Position numbers and translations under genes: made by a program
The notes under the pieces: generated by a model
What the model was told of the DNA's origin: nothing
Database searches by the model: none
What the model saw: only the letters and a program-made list of their open reading frames with translations
Shown here: piece by piece, positions 1 to 6,374 of the stretch
Position numbering within the stretch: position 1 is the stretch's first letter
How the letters are laid out: each line of letters opens with the position of its first letter
Assembly (NCBI GenBank): GCA_019234745.1
Contig: JAFAKZ010000385.1
Span: forward strand, 1 to 9,279
Source: Burkholderiales bacterium
GTDB lineage: Bacteria; Pseudomonadota; Gammaproteobacteria; Burkholderiales; Chitinimonadaceae
Reading direction: 5' to 3'
Length of the DNA stretch: 9,279 bases

Positions 1-226
1 CCAGGTTTTCAGGGCGGCTGTACAGCATCATCATGGCGAAGTAGCTCACGGTGCTGAGCTTGTACGGCGCCAGGTTGCGGTTCAGCAAGTCCATCATCAG
101 GCCGTTGTTATGGCGGATGAGGATATTGATACGGATGTCGCCGAGCGTTTCGCCCGCTGCCCGTTCGTGTGCCGCAGCCACAAACGATTCCGTTTCTTCG
201 TGTTTGATGCGCAGTTGACTATTCAT
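1..226 (-). CDS. MarR-family transcriptional regulator, N-terminal part (3' end outside window)
   Basis: Translating the minus strand from the ATG at 226-224 gives 75 open codons, cut by the window edge. The first ~45 residues are polar and helical. They are followed by a segment reading LLNRNLAPYKLSTVSYFAMM and then LYSRPENL. This matches the start of MarR proteins: dimerisation helix 1, then the helix that leads into the winged helix-turn-helix, where a residue pattern like 'Y.LS...Y..M..LY..PE' is typical. The DNA-recognition helix itself lies outside the window. MarR proteins are usually dimeric repressors released by small phenolic or drug-like ligands, often next to efflux genes, but the target here cannot be seen. 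There is no Shine-Dalgarno sequence before the ATG. A promoter with its -10 box seven bases upstream suggests a leaderless message. Family is assigned from pattern memory only. Confidence 0.7.
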   Translation of the reverse strand, partial: MNSQLRIKHEETESFVAAAHERAAGETLGDIRINILIRHNNGLMMDLLNRNLAPYKLSTVSYFAMMMLYSRPENL

Positions 227-232
227 GAGTAG

Positions 233-252
233 ATAGTAACGAATGTAACTAT
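233..252. promoter_or_regulatory. Palindromic operator candidate, probably for MarR autoregulation
   Basis: The 20-bp sequence ATAGTAACGAATGTAACTAT is an imperfect palindrome: the outer five pairs match, and seven of ten pairs are Watson-Crick, with one further G-T. It covers the predicted -10 box and most of the -10/-35 spacer of the MarR-type gene. A dimeric MarR repressor typically binds a 16-20 bp AT-rich palindrome placed like this, so bound protein would block RNA polymerase. Binding is inferred from position and symmetry. Confidence 0.5.
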
Positions 253-261
253 TAAAAGCAA
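233..261 (-). promoter_or_regulatory. Predicted sigma-70 promoter of the MarR-type gene
   Basis: Read on the minus strand, TTGCTT (261-256) and TACTAT (238-233) are separated by exactly 17 bases. The -10 box matches 4 of 6 consensus bases and the -35 box matches its first three. The predicted start of transcription falls at or next to the A of the ATG at 226, which fits the absence of a ribosome binding site. Confidence 0.45.
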
Positions 262-315
262 GACTATTCCGAACCGAGGGCAAAAGTGCGGATGAACGGT
301 AGGGGAAGGGAACGC

Positions 316-478
316 GTAGGCTGGCGCTGAGCGTAGCGACGCCCAACGTTCACCGTGATGAAGTCTATGTTTACGCGAGGTAAAGCGCCAAGCGACAGGT
401 GCCCTTTGCGTCGAGGTGGTACGTGTCCTCAGGCTACACGGTAAACGTTGGACATCGCTGGGCTCAGCGCCAACCTAC
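316..478. repeat. REPIN-like element: two inverted REP sequences
   Basis: The arms 316-357 and 437-478 are 42 bases each and are inverted copies with 36 of 42 positions identical. They enclose a 79-bp middle. Each arm begins, read inward, with GTAG followed by GG(C/T)TGGCGCTGAGC. Each also contains its own smaller imperfect palindrome (TTGGCGCTGAGC against AGCGATGTCCAA in the right arm, read on the minus strand). A 5' GTAG tetranucleotide plus a GC-rich imperfect palindrome is the hallmark of REP sequences. Two of them in inverted orientation within ~160 bp form a REPIN, which is mobilised in trans by a RAYT transposase. No RAYT gene lies in the window. Confidence 0.65.
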
Positions 479-832
479 CGCTGCCTCAAACCCCCTCGGC
501 GCCTCAGTCATAAACTCTGCGCGCCGGATCAAGCCATCCCGCACCGTGTACTTGCAGACCACATACAGGGGCTTGTCGCCGCGCCCCGTCACCATCTCGC
601 TGTCGATCACATAGGGGCCGATATGCAGGCGCCCCATCAGCACAGCGTGGTTCTCAGGGAAGCGGGCGAACACGTCGGCATAGCGGGCGCGTACGGCGGC
701 CTTGCCTTCCAGTGCGGCGCGGCCATCGTCGCCGGTGATGATCACATCGTCCGCATAGCAGGCCATGAAGGCGTCCAGGTTCTGCACGTTGTAGGCGTCG
801 AGTTGCTTCTGGATGAGAGAGAGCGGGGTCAT
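464..832 (-). CDS. SnoaL-like / NTF2-fold family protein
   Basis: This gene encodes a 122-residue protein beginning MTPLSLIQKQLDAYNVQNLD and continuing with AFMACYADDV. This is the typical opening of the NTF2-like superfamily: an N-terminal helix, then 'D...F...YADDV', then a cone-shaped beta sheet with GKAAVRARYADVF and a late strand VCKYTVRDGLI. Members include ketosteroid-isomerase-like enzymes and many small proteins of unknown substrate, so no reaction is assigned. I chose the ATG at 832-830 over an in-frame start at 919 because AGGA lies 7 bases upstream (843-840) and the extra 29 residues do not look like the family. The last residues VGWR and the TGA stop are encoded inside the right REP arm. 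The native C terminus may therefore have been replaced when the element arrived. Confidence 0.8.
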   Translation of the reverse strand: MTPLSLIQKQLDAYNVQNLDAFMACYADDVIITGDDGRAALEGKAAVRARYADVFARFPENHAVLMGRLHIGPYVIDSEMVTGRGDKPLYVVCKYTVRDGLIRRAEFMTEAPRGFEAAVGWR

Positions 833-961
833 GGCGGCGTCCTGATTGGATGGGAAGGACACCGACTGTACTGCACCCCGCCGCACCTGGCACGACGAAA
901 TCAAGGACGCGGGCGGCAAGGTGATCTGGAGCTGATCGGTTCGGACCAGGCCCGACGTAGG

Positions 962-984
962 AAGGGCTGCCCTGGGCAGCCCTT
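962..984 (-). terminator. Intrinsic terminator hairpin downstream of the kinase gene
   Basis: AAGGGCTGCC (962-971) pairs perfectly with GGCAGCCCTT (975-984) across a 3-base loop, giving a 10-bp GC-rich stem 13 bases past the kinase stop codon. On the minus strand the stem is followed by CCTACG, so the U-tract is poor. A T-rich run exists only on the other side. It probably reduces read-through into the NTF2-fold gene. Confidence 0.55.
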
Positions 985-997
985 TCTATTTCATCTA

Positions 998-3205
998 CTA
1001 TTTCAGTTCGGCCAGGCGTTGCGCGGCCTTCTTCTTGATCTCGGCGGCATTCGCGTGGTCGGCCGCCTTCTTCTGGATGTCGATCAGAACGGCACGTGCC
1101 TCGTCGCGACGCTCGAGTTCGGTCAGGCGTGTTGCCTCGGTCAGTCTGTCGTCCAGGGTGTCGGGGTGGGTGTCGCCCAGCAGTTTCGTCGTCCCGGCGG
1201 TTGCCTGCCTGATCAGGGCCAGGGCTTTCTCGTGCTGGCCCAGCTTGTTATAGATGGCGGAGAGATTGACCAGCATATGCTGCACCTCGTAGCTGTCCGG
1301 GCCGACCAGGCGACGTTCGGCCTCGAGGTTCATTTCCAGCAGCCGTTTCGCTTCCTCGACCTGGCCTGATTCGGCGAGCAGGGCAGCGGCGTTCGCTCGC
1401 GCCATCAGCAGGTCGGCCGGCTTGGTCGTCGGGTTCTTTTCGAGCCGGCGCAGCTGTTCCAGGGTGAGCCGATTTGCCTCCGCTGCGTACTCCTTGTGAC
1501 CGTCGCGGTACATGCGGAAGTAGGCGCCGCCCAGCATGCCCATGGCGTAGACTTCCGTTTCGTCGTCGGCCGGTACGTGGGCGCGCAACTTCGCTTCAAA
1601 TGCCTGCCAGCGCGCCAAGGCCGCTTCATCCGACTCCATGGATGCCTTGCTCTGCACCACGTCGTACTCCACCTCCAGCGTCCGGTGCGCCGTGTCGCCC
1701 AGATTGCGCCGGTACAGCGCCCAGGACTGCTCCAGCAAGGGCAGCGCTTCTTCGCTATGACCGAGGAACTGGTAGCTGTTCGCCAGATTGTCCAGTACCA
1801 GCGCGAGCGTCAGCGGCCGGTCCTTGAACTGGGTCGGCGCATCTTTGGCTGCCTTGGCCAGCACGTCCACGACGCGCACGTCCTGACCCTCGAGCTGATC
1901 CGGCGACATGAGCAGGTTCGCCATAAAGTCATTGACGGCGGCAGCCTCTTCCTGTGCCTGTTGCGCATTCTGGCGCGCGATGCGTTCGTTGTGCCAGGCG
2001 TTCAGGGCAAAGCCCGCCGCCGCCGCGAGGCCGACCACGACCGTCACGGCGGCCGTCGTCTCAATGCGGTGCCGCGCCACGAACTTGCGCAGCAGATAGC
2101 CGCGGCTGGGCGCACGGGCCAGCACGGGCTGCTTGGCCAGGAAGCGCCGGATGTCGGCCGCCAGCTCGCCCACGGAGGCATACCTTTCCTGCGCCTCCAT
2201 GCGCAGCGCCTTGAGCACAATGGCGTCGAGGTCGCCCGATAGGCGCGCGCGCAGCTGCGACGGCGGCAGGGGCGGCGGGTCGACGAATTGGCCGATGGCA
2301 CGCGAGACCACCGTGCTGGGCTTGGCCGGCAGGCCGCGATCGGTAGGCTTGGCCGATGGGTCGGTGCTATGGAAAGGGCGCGAGCCGGTGAGCAGCTCGA
2401 ACAGCATCATGCCCAGTGAGTACTGGTCGGTGGCGGCCGTGAGGCGCTCGCCCGCGATCTGCTCGGGGCTGGCGTAGGCGGGCGTCATGGCCGTGGAAAC
2501 GGTCAGCACGCCTTCGCCATCGGGCGCCTGCAGGGCCGCGAGGCCGAAGTCCAGCAGCTTGACCTGGCCGTCCTTGTCCACCAGCACGTTGGACGGCTTG
2601 ATGTCGCGATGGATGACGAGGTTCTGGTGGGCGAAGGCGACCGCGTCGCACATGTCGGCGAACAGCCTGAGGCGTGCTTCCACGCTCAGCTGCTTGCGTG
2701 CGGCAAAGCGCGGCAGCGTCTCGCCGTCCACGTATTCCATGACGATATAGGGCGTGCCCTCGTCGTCGTTGCCGCCGTCGAGCAGCCGCGCGATGGCCGG
2801 GTGCTGCAGGGAGGCGAGAATCTGCCGCTCGCGCGTGAAGCGGCCGATCAGCTCGGGCGTGGCGCCGCGTATCAGCTTGAGCGCCACCTGCATGGTGAAG
2901 TCGCCCGTGCGTTCGGCCAGGAAGACGGCGCCCATACCGCCTTCGCCCAATAGCCGCACGATGCGGTAGGGGCCGATCTCGCGGCCTATCATGGGGCCGT
3001 CGCCACCGTGTACGGAGCGGGGCGCGTGGGTGTGCTCCGCCTGGATCAAGGCGGCCATTTCCTCGAATAGCGCCGAATCGCCCGTGCAGCTCACATAGAG
3101 CCGCGCCAGTTGCTCCTCGCGCGGCAGGCCAGCGAGGTCTGCCAGCAGGCTCTGCTTCAGCTGGTCGTGGCTAGAGTCCAATAGGTCGCGAGCGGAGTCG
3201 TTCAT
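998..3205 (-). CDS. Transmembrane serine/threonine protein kinase with TPR tail (PknB-type)
   Basis: This gene encodes a 735-residue Hanks-type kinase. Residues 1-73 form a helical N-terminal region common in this subfamily. The kinase domain spans about 80-355, with glycine loop GEGGMG (87-92), ATP-anchoring Lys110 (VALK), catalytic HRDIKPSN (199-206; Asp201), DFG (219-221) and SPE (246-248). All catalytic residues are present, so it should be active. One membrane span lies near 384-402. It is followed by a charged helix and a TPR region (about 440-735; repeats such as LANSYQFLGHSEEALPLLEQ and LSAIYNKLGQHEKALALI) expected in the periplasm, perhaps as a sensor or scaffold. The start is the ATG at 3205; the frame stays open much further upstream, but only as antisense of the antiporter. 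The ribosome binding site is weak. It is divergent from the antiporter gene. The phosphorylation target is unknown. Confidence 0.9.
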   Translation of the reverse strand: MNDSARDLLDSSHDQLKQSLLADLAGLPREEQLARLYVSCTGDSALFEEMAALIQAEHTHAPRSVHGGDGPMIGREIGPYRIVRLLGEGGMGAVFLAERTGDFTMQVALKLIRGATPELIGRFTRERQILASLQHPAIARLLDGGNDDEGTPYIVMEYVDGETLPRFAARKQLSVEARLRLFADMCDAVAFAHQNLVIHRDIKPSNVLVDKDGQVKLLDFGLAALQAPDGEGVLTVSTAMTPAYASPEQIAGERLTAATDQYSLGMMLFELLTGSRPFHSTDPSAKPTDRGLPAKPSTVVSRAIGQFVDPPPLPPSQLRARLSGDLDAIVLKALRMEAQERYASVGELAADIRRFLAKQPVLARAPSRGYLLRKFVARHRIETTAAVTVVVGLAAAAGFALNAWHNERIARQNAQQAQEEAAAVNDFMANLLMSPDQLEGQDVRVVDVLAKAAKDAPTQFKDRPLTLALVLDNLANSYQFLGHSEEALPLLEQSWALYRRNLGDTAHRTLEVEYDVVQSKASMESDEAALARWQAFEAKLRAHVPADDETEVYAMGMLGGAYFRMYRDGHKEYAAEANRLTLEQLRRLEKNPTTKPADLLMARANAAALLAESGQVEEAKRLLEMNLEAERRLVGPDSYEVQHMLVNLSAIYNKLGQHEKALALIRQATAGTTKLLGDTHPDTLDDRLTEATRLTELERRDEARAVLIDIQKKAADHANAAEIKKKAAQRLAELK

Positions 3206-3319
3206 TTCATTTTTCGCGCGAAGAGGGCGGAGGCGCGAGTGTAGCAGGCTCCGGTTTTCGACGCGTCCGGGAGGATTACCGCTAAGATTGTCTAGCGCTA
3301 CCGCGCCGACGATCACCCT
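3206..3319. promoter_or_regulatory. Divergent intergenic region between kinase and antiporter genes
   Basis: This 114-bp spacer must hold both promoters. The best visible -10 candidates are TAAGAT at 3283-3288 for the antiporter and TACACT (minus strand, 3243-3238) for the kinase. Neither has a convincing -35 box at 17 bases. Neither start codon has a strong Shine-Dalgarno sequence. No palindrome long enough to call an operator was seen. Confidence 0.35.
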
Positions 3320-4540
3320 ATGGAACTCAATACCGAAGCCTTCGCCCTCCTGATGCTGCTGGCCGCCGTCGTAGCCATGGCCGCCAAGCGCCTGCGCGTA
3401 CCTTATAGCGCAGGCCTGGTGTTGGCCGGCATCGCCCTGGCCGCCTTCTGGCATCGGCCGGACTTTGCCGTGACCAAGCAGCTCGTGTTTCTTGTGCTGC
3501 TGCCGCCGCTCATCTTCGAGGCGGCCTTCCACCTGCATTGGCCCACCTTGCGGCGCGAGCTGCCCGTCATTCTCGCCATGGCCGTGCTGGGCGTGCTGCT
3601 GTCCGTGGCCGTGACGGCCGCCGGCATGCATTGGCTGGCCGACTGGGCTTGGCCCGGCGCTGCCCTGTTCGGCGTGCTGATCGCGGCGACCGACCCGGTG
3701 TCTGTCATCGCCACCTTTCGCGGCGCTGGGGCGCATGGCCGCGCGCGCCTCTTGGTCGAGGCGGAAAGCCTGTTCAACGACGGCACGGCCGCCGTCGCCT
3801 TCGCCGTGGTGCTGGCGATGACCACCGGCCAGGCCATGGGCCCGGTCCTGATATCGCAGAAGTTGCTGGTGACGGTGCTGGGTTCGCTGTTCTGCGGTAT
3901 GGTGACGAGTAGCTGGATACTGCTCCTGAGCACGCGCACGGGCGACCACCTGCTGGAAATCACGCTGGCCACCGTCACGGCATACGGTTCTTTCCTGCTG
4001 GCCGAGCACTTGCAGCTTTCTGGTGTGCTGGCCACGCTGGCCGCCGGCATCATGTTCGGCAATGCCGGTCCGGGCAGCCGTTCGCTGTCGCCCAAGGGCC
4101 GTGAGGCGATCGAATCCGTGTTCGAATACCTGGCTTTTATCGCCAACTCGCTCGTCTTCCTGCTCATCGGCATGCACGAAGCGGCGCAGCCGTTTGCCAC
4201 GCTGTTGCGCCCAGCCGCCATCGCCATCGGCATGGTGATACTGGGCCGAGCCGCGGCCGTCTACCCCATCTGCGCACTATTTCAACGCAGCAGCTTGCGC
4301 GTGGAAGGGCGCCACCAGCACATCCTGTTCTGGGGCGGGCTGCGCGGCTCGCTGGCCTTGGCACTGGCGCTGGCCCTGCCGGCCGAGCTGTCGCAGCGCA
4401 ACGATATCGTGACCACGGCATTTGCCGTCGTGGCCTTTTCCATTTTCGTGCAGGGTGCGACCATGACGCCCTTGTTGCGCAGGTTGGGCGAACTGTCGCC
4501 ACCCGCGCCGGTCAACCCTACATCCGAAACCAGGAGCTGA
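3320..4540 (+). CDS. CPA1-family cation:proton antiporter (NhaP-type Na+/H+ exchanger)
   Basis: This is a 406-residue polytopic inner-membrane protein with about 11-12 hydrophobic spans. Conserved features of the Na+/H+ exchanger family (PF00999) are visible. LVLLPPLIFEAAF (58-70) is the typical third span. ATDPVSVI (123-130) follows. EAESLFNDG (147-155) carries the Asn153-Asp154 pair that marks electroneutral CPA1 exchangers and provides the ion-binding aspartate. GGLRGSLALALALALP and FSIFVQGATMTPLL lie near the C terminus. It should swap cytoplasmic Na+ or K+ for H+, supporting pH and salt balance; ion preference cannot be read from sequence. It ends soon after the last span and lacks the C-terminal regulatory (TrkA-C-like) domain of longer NhaP2 proteins. 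It is probably co-transcribed with the lipoprotein gene 2 bp downstream. The start has no clear ribosome binding site. Confidence 0.9.
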   Translation: MELNTEAFALLMLLAAVVAMAAKRLRVPYSAGLVLAGIALAAFWHRPDFAVTKQLVFLVLLPPLIFEAAFHLHWPTLRRELPVILAMAVLGVLLSVAVTAAGMHWLADWAWPGAALFGVLIAATDPVSVIATFRGAGAHGRARLLVEAESLFNDGTAAVAFAVVLAMTTGQAMGPVLISQKLLVTVLGSLFCGMVTSSWILLLSTRTGDHLLEITLATVTAYGSFLLAEHLQLSGVLATLAAGIMFGNAGPGSRSLSPKGREAIESVFEYLAFIANSLVFLLIGMHEAAQPFATLLRPAAIAIGMVILGRAAAVYPICALFQRSSLRVEGRHQHILFWGGLRGSLALALALALPAELSQRNDIVTTAFAVVAFSIFVQGATMTPLLRRLGELSPPAPVNPTSETRS

Positions 4541-4542
4541 AT

Positions 4543-4866
4543 ATGTCCTATCGCCTTGCCACCTGTGCGCTCATCGCGGCCGGCGCCCTCAGCGGCTGCG
4601 CCCACTGGGTCAAGCTCGACCCGGGCGCCGACAATGTGAATGTCGCCGACGCCAGCGCCGTCGGCCAGTGCACGCCGCGCGGCACGATTTCTGTCAGCGT
4701 GCTCGACAAGGTCGGCTTCGTGAGCCGCGACCCAGTCGACGTCGACAAGGAACTCGCCACCCTGGCGCGAAACTCGGCCCATACCTCGGGTTATGACACG
4801 GTCGTGTCGGACGGCCCGGAAAAGGACGGCAACGGTACGTTCCACGCGTATACCTGTCGCAAGTAG
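4543..4866 (+). CDS. Small lipoprotein, DUF4156-like
   Basis: This gene encodes a 107-residue protein with a lipoprotein signal peptide. Its start MSYRLATCALIAAGA leads to the lipobox LSGC, with Cys19 as the lipidated residue. The mature part reads AHWVKLDPGADNVNV, then GQC and a late conserved Cys before the end (YTCRK). This arrangement (W-V-K-L near the N terminus, one Cys after ~40 residues, one at the end) matches my memory of DUF4156 lipoproteins such as E. coli YjeI, whose function is unknown. With Ser at +2... here Ala20 follows the Cys, so outer-membrane sorting is expected. AGGAG (4532-4536) inside the end of the antiporter gene gives a 6-base spacing to the ATG. The 2-bp gap suggests translational coupling and a shared operon. 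Confidence 0.82.
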   Translation: MSYRLATCALIAAGALSGCAHWVKLDPGADNVNVADASAVGQCTPRGTISVSVLDKVGFVSRDPVDVDKELATLARNSAHTSGYDTVVSDGPEKDGNGTFHAYTCRK

Positions 4867-4869
4867 TGT

Positions 4870-4952
4870 GTGAAACGTGAAAAGTGAAATGTGAGGATAC
4901 GCGCCAGGTTTCACCAATGCCGCAAAGCGGCGAGTCACATTTTACGTTTCAC
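4870..4952. repeat. GTGAAAN heptamer tandem repeat within an inverted repeat
   Basis: Right after the lipoprotein gene, three perfect GTGAAAN units (GTGAAAC 4870-4876, GTGAAAA 4877-4883, GTGAAAT 4884-4890) and a partial fourth (GTGAGGA) lie head to tail. The sequence 4935-4952 is their inverted copy, TCACATTTTACGTTTCAC. Its complement equals two of the heptamers plus GTGA with one substitution, so the arms differ by one 7-base unit. The RNA could fold into a stem of about 18 bp with a 7-base bulge. It may act as terminator or 3' mRNA-stabilising hairpin for the antiporter-lipoprotein operon. Confidence 0.65.
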
Positions 4953-4976
4953 GCCCGCATCGACTGCAATCCCGCC

Positions 4977-5005
4977 TTGCCTAATAAGGGGGGTTTCACT
5001 ATCCT
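4977..5005 (+). promoter_or_regulatory. Predicted sigma-70 promoter of the SHOCT-domain gene
   Basis: TTGCCT (4977-4982) and TATCCT (5000-5005) are separated by 17 bases and each match 4 of 6 consensus positions. Transcription would start near 5012, leaving a leader of about 48 bases before the ATG at 5060. It lies after the hairpin that closes the upstream operon, which supports an independent transcription unit. Confidence 0.5.
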
Positions 5006-5059
5006 CGGCACGCATAATGGGCGAGGCGGGTCCTCGCTGTCTTTTTCTGGAGTTCATTC

Positions 5060-6109
5060 ATGTCCAAGCCTTTCCCTCTGCGCGCAACGGCTCGCTGCGT
5101 CGCCCTCGGTCTATTGCTGTCCGCCTCTGTGGCGCAAGCCGGCATCCTCGACAGCTTCACCCACCTGTTCGACGATAACAGCGACAGCGAGACGACCAGC
5201 GCCGCGGCCCGCCGCACCACGGAATGGCTGGAACATCCGGATCACAAGCTGAAGTGGAACGACTGGGACTATGTGCAGCTGGTGGCGCGCGAATCCAGCG
5301 CCACGCCCAACCAGCATCCGGCCGTCATCCCCACGGAGCGCGTGGCGATGGCGCTCGCCCGCGTGCGCGCCATGGACGGCCGTGCCATTACCCCCATGTT
5401 CACCAAGAACGAGATTTACCACCTGGCCCCGGCCATTGCCGGCGTGCTGGCCAAAGCCACGCCCGACCAGGAAATGATCTTCGAGTCGACCGGCGCGCAC
5501 GAGCAAATCGGGCCGCTATCCAAGAAGAAGACCAACACGGGCCGCGTGTTCGTACATGACGGCAAGCTCAACATCATTGTTGGCACCGCCCTGCGTCCGG
5601 AAACGGGCAACTACCAAGTCCAGTCGCTCGCGAACCTGCCCGTAGGCGCTCGCGCCGCGGCCGCCAACGACGTGCAATTGGCGCAACCGACTGCCGAGGA
5701 AGGCGTTCTGCAGCGCAGTGACTGGATTGCCCTTTCCTTGGATGCCCCCGCCCCCGTGGTGGTGGTCCAGCCGACACCGGCCTATGTGGCGCCCTCCAAC
5801 GCCGTCAACGTGGCAACGCCTGCCAACGCAGCCTTTGTTGCGCCGCCCGCCAACCCCGCCTATGTCGCACCGCAGGCAGCTCGCGTGGCCGCTCCGCAAG
5901 TGGCACAGCCCGCGCGCCCTGTGGCGCCGACGGCGGCGGTCGCCCCGACCCGCCCCGCTGTCCTGCCCGCGCCCGTCGATGCGACGGAAGACGACCGCAT
6001 GACGCGCCTGGAAACGCGCCTGCGCTTCCTGTCGCGTCTGCACGAGCAGGGCCTGCTGACGGACGAAGAGTTCAAGCAGAAGCGCGCTGACGTCGTGAAG
6101 CAGATGTAA
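5060..6109 (+). CDS. Exported protein with Pro/Ala-rich linker and C-terminal SHOCT domain
   Basis: This gene encodes a 349-residue protein. Residues 1-27 form a Sec signal peptide (basic start, hydrophobic ALGLLLSASV, cleavage after AQA). Residues ~28-225 hold an unrecognised, probably folded region with a conserved-looking WLEHPDHKLKWNDWDYVQL stretch and later FESTGAHEQIGPLSKKKTN. Residues ~229-307 form a Pro/Ala/Val-rich linker with imperfect repeats around AYVAP, ATPANAAFVAP and PANPAYVAP. Residues ~314-349 match a SHOCT domain: a short two-helix module reading LRFLSRLHEQGLLTDEEF and then KQKRADVVKQM, thought to mediate oligomerisation. It is likely periplasmic. No enzyme motif is seen and the function is unknown. 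GGAG at 5049-5052 precedes the ATG by 7 bases. It has its own promoter and is followed by a terminator hairpin, so it is probably monocistronic. Confidence 0.8.
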   Translation: MSKPFPLRATARCVALGLLLSASVAQAGILDSFTHLFDDNSDSETTSAAARRTTEWLEHPDHKLKWNDWDYVQLVARESSATPNQHPAVIPTERVAMALARVRAMDGRAITPMFTKNEIYHLAPAIAGVLAKATPDQEMIFESTGAHEQIGPLSKKKTNTGRVFVHDGKLNIIVGTALRPETGNYQVQSLANLPVGARAAAANDVQLAQPTAEEGVLQRSDWIALSLDAPAPVVVVQPTPAYVAPSNAVNVATPANAAFVAPPANPAYVAPQAARVAAPQVAQPARPVAPTAAVAPTRPAVLPAPVDATEDDRMTRLETRLRFLSRLHEQGLLTDEEFKQKRADVVKQM

Positions 6110-6116
6110 TGCTTGC

Positions 6117-6139
6117 CGGGCGGCAAATATTGCCGCCCG
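6117..6139 (+). terminator. Hairpin terminator after the SHOCT-domain gene
   Basis: CGGGCGGCAA (6117-6126) pairs perfectly with TTGCCGCCCG (6130-6139) across a 3-base loop, 7 bases past the stop codon. The 10-bp stem is strong, but the following bases (CTGGTGAAATTC) contain no U-run. It may work as a Rho-assisted terminator or 3'-end protector. Confidence 0.55.
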
Positions 6140-6201
6140 CTGGTGAAATTCTGCCGCTTTCTTTCCTGCATTGCGGGCTCGACACCGCGATATCCCGCAG
6201 A

Positions 6202-6329
6202 CCGGCTCCCTCCCCTTGTAGTTAGGGCTAGGGTGGGGGTAAGCGACGAAGTCGCGTCTCAAATCAAGACGGCGCCCTGCGCCCGACCCCATCCCGACCA
6301 TCCCCCTGAAACCAAGGGGAAGCAGCCGG
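6202..6329. repeat. Second inverted-repeat element (REP-like, C/G-tract type)
   Basis: The left arm 6202-6240 starts CCGGCTCCCTCCCCTTG. The complement of the right arm (6329-6286) starts CCGGCTGCTTCCCCTTG. Fifteen of the first 17 positions agree, and similarity continues through G-rich stretches (GGGTGGGGGT against GGGATGGGGT) with short gaps. The middle contains a small GCGAC-gaa-GTCGC hairpin (6243-6255). Each arm also folds on itself through its C-tract and G-tract. Such CCCTCCCC...GGGG palindromes are common dispersed intergenic repeats in proteobacteria. This one shares no sequence with the element at 316-478. Confidence 0.5.
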
Positions 6330-6338
6330 TCAGCGTGA

Positions 6339-6358
6339 TCGGATTCTGTCCAATCCGA
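6339..6358. promoter_or_regulatory. Short perfect palindrome upstream of the FliD-like gene
   Basis: TCGGATT (6339-6345) and AATCCGA (6352-6358) are perfect inverted 7-mers around a 6-base centre. The site lies about 17 bases upstream of the sigma-54-like box. It could be a regulator binding site for the downstream gene or a small hairpin. No particular regulator is suggested by the sequence. Confidence 0.35.
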
Positions 6359-6374
6359 CGAATGGTCGCCGTAA

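Noticed and set aside
316..478. CRISPR repeat or transcription attenuator
   Set aside because: Only two arms in inverted, not direct, orientation and no spacer series. The GTAG-palindrome structure fits a REPIN better.
416..1369. Long plus-strand open frame opposite the NTF2-fold gene and kinase tail
   Set aside because: It is the antisense shadow of two well-supported minus-strand genes in GC-rich DNA, with no recognisable domain.
3206..4177. Upstream in-frame extension of the kinase reading frame to 1059 residues
   Set aside because: The extra ~324 residues are His/Gln/Gly/Arg-rich antisense of the antiporter coding region. The kinase family starts near the ATG at 3205.
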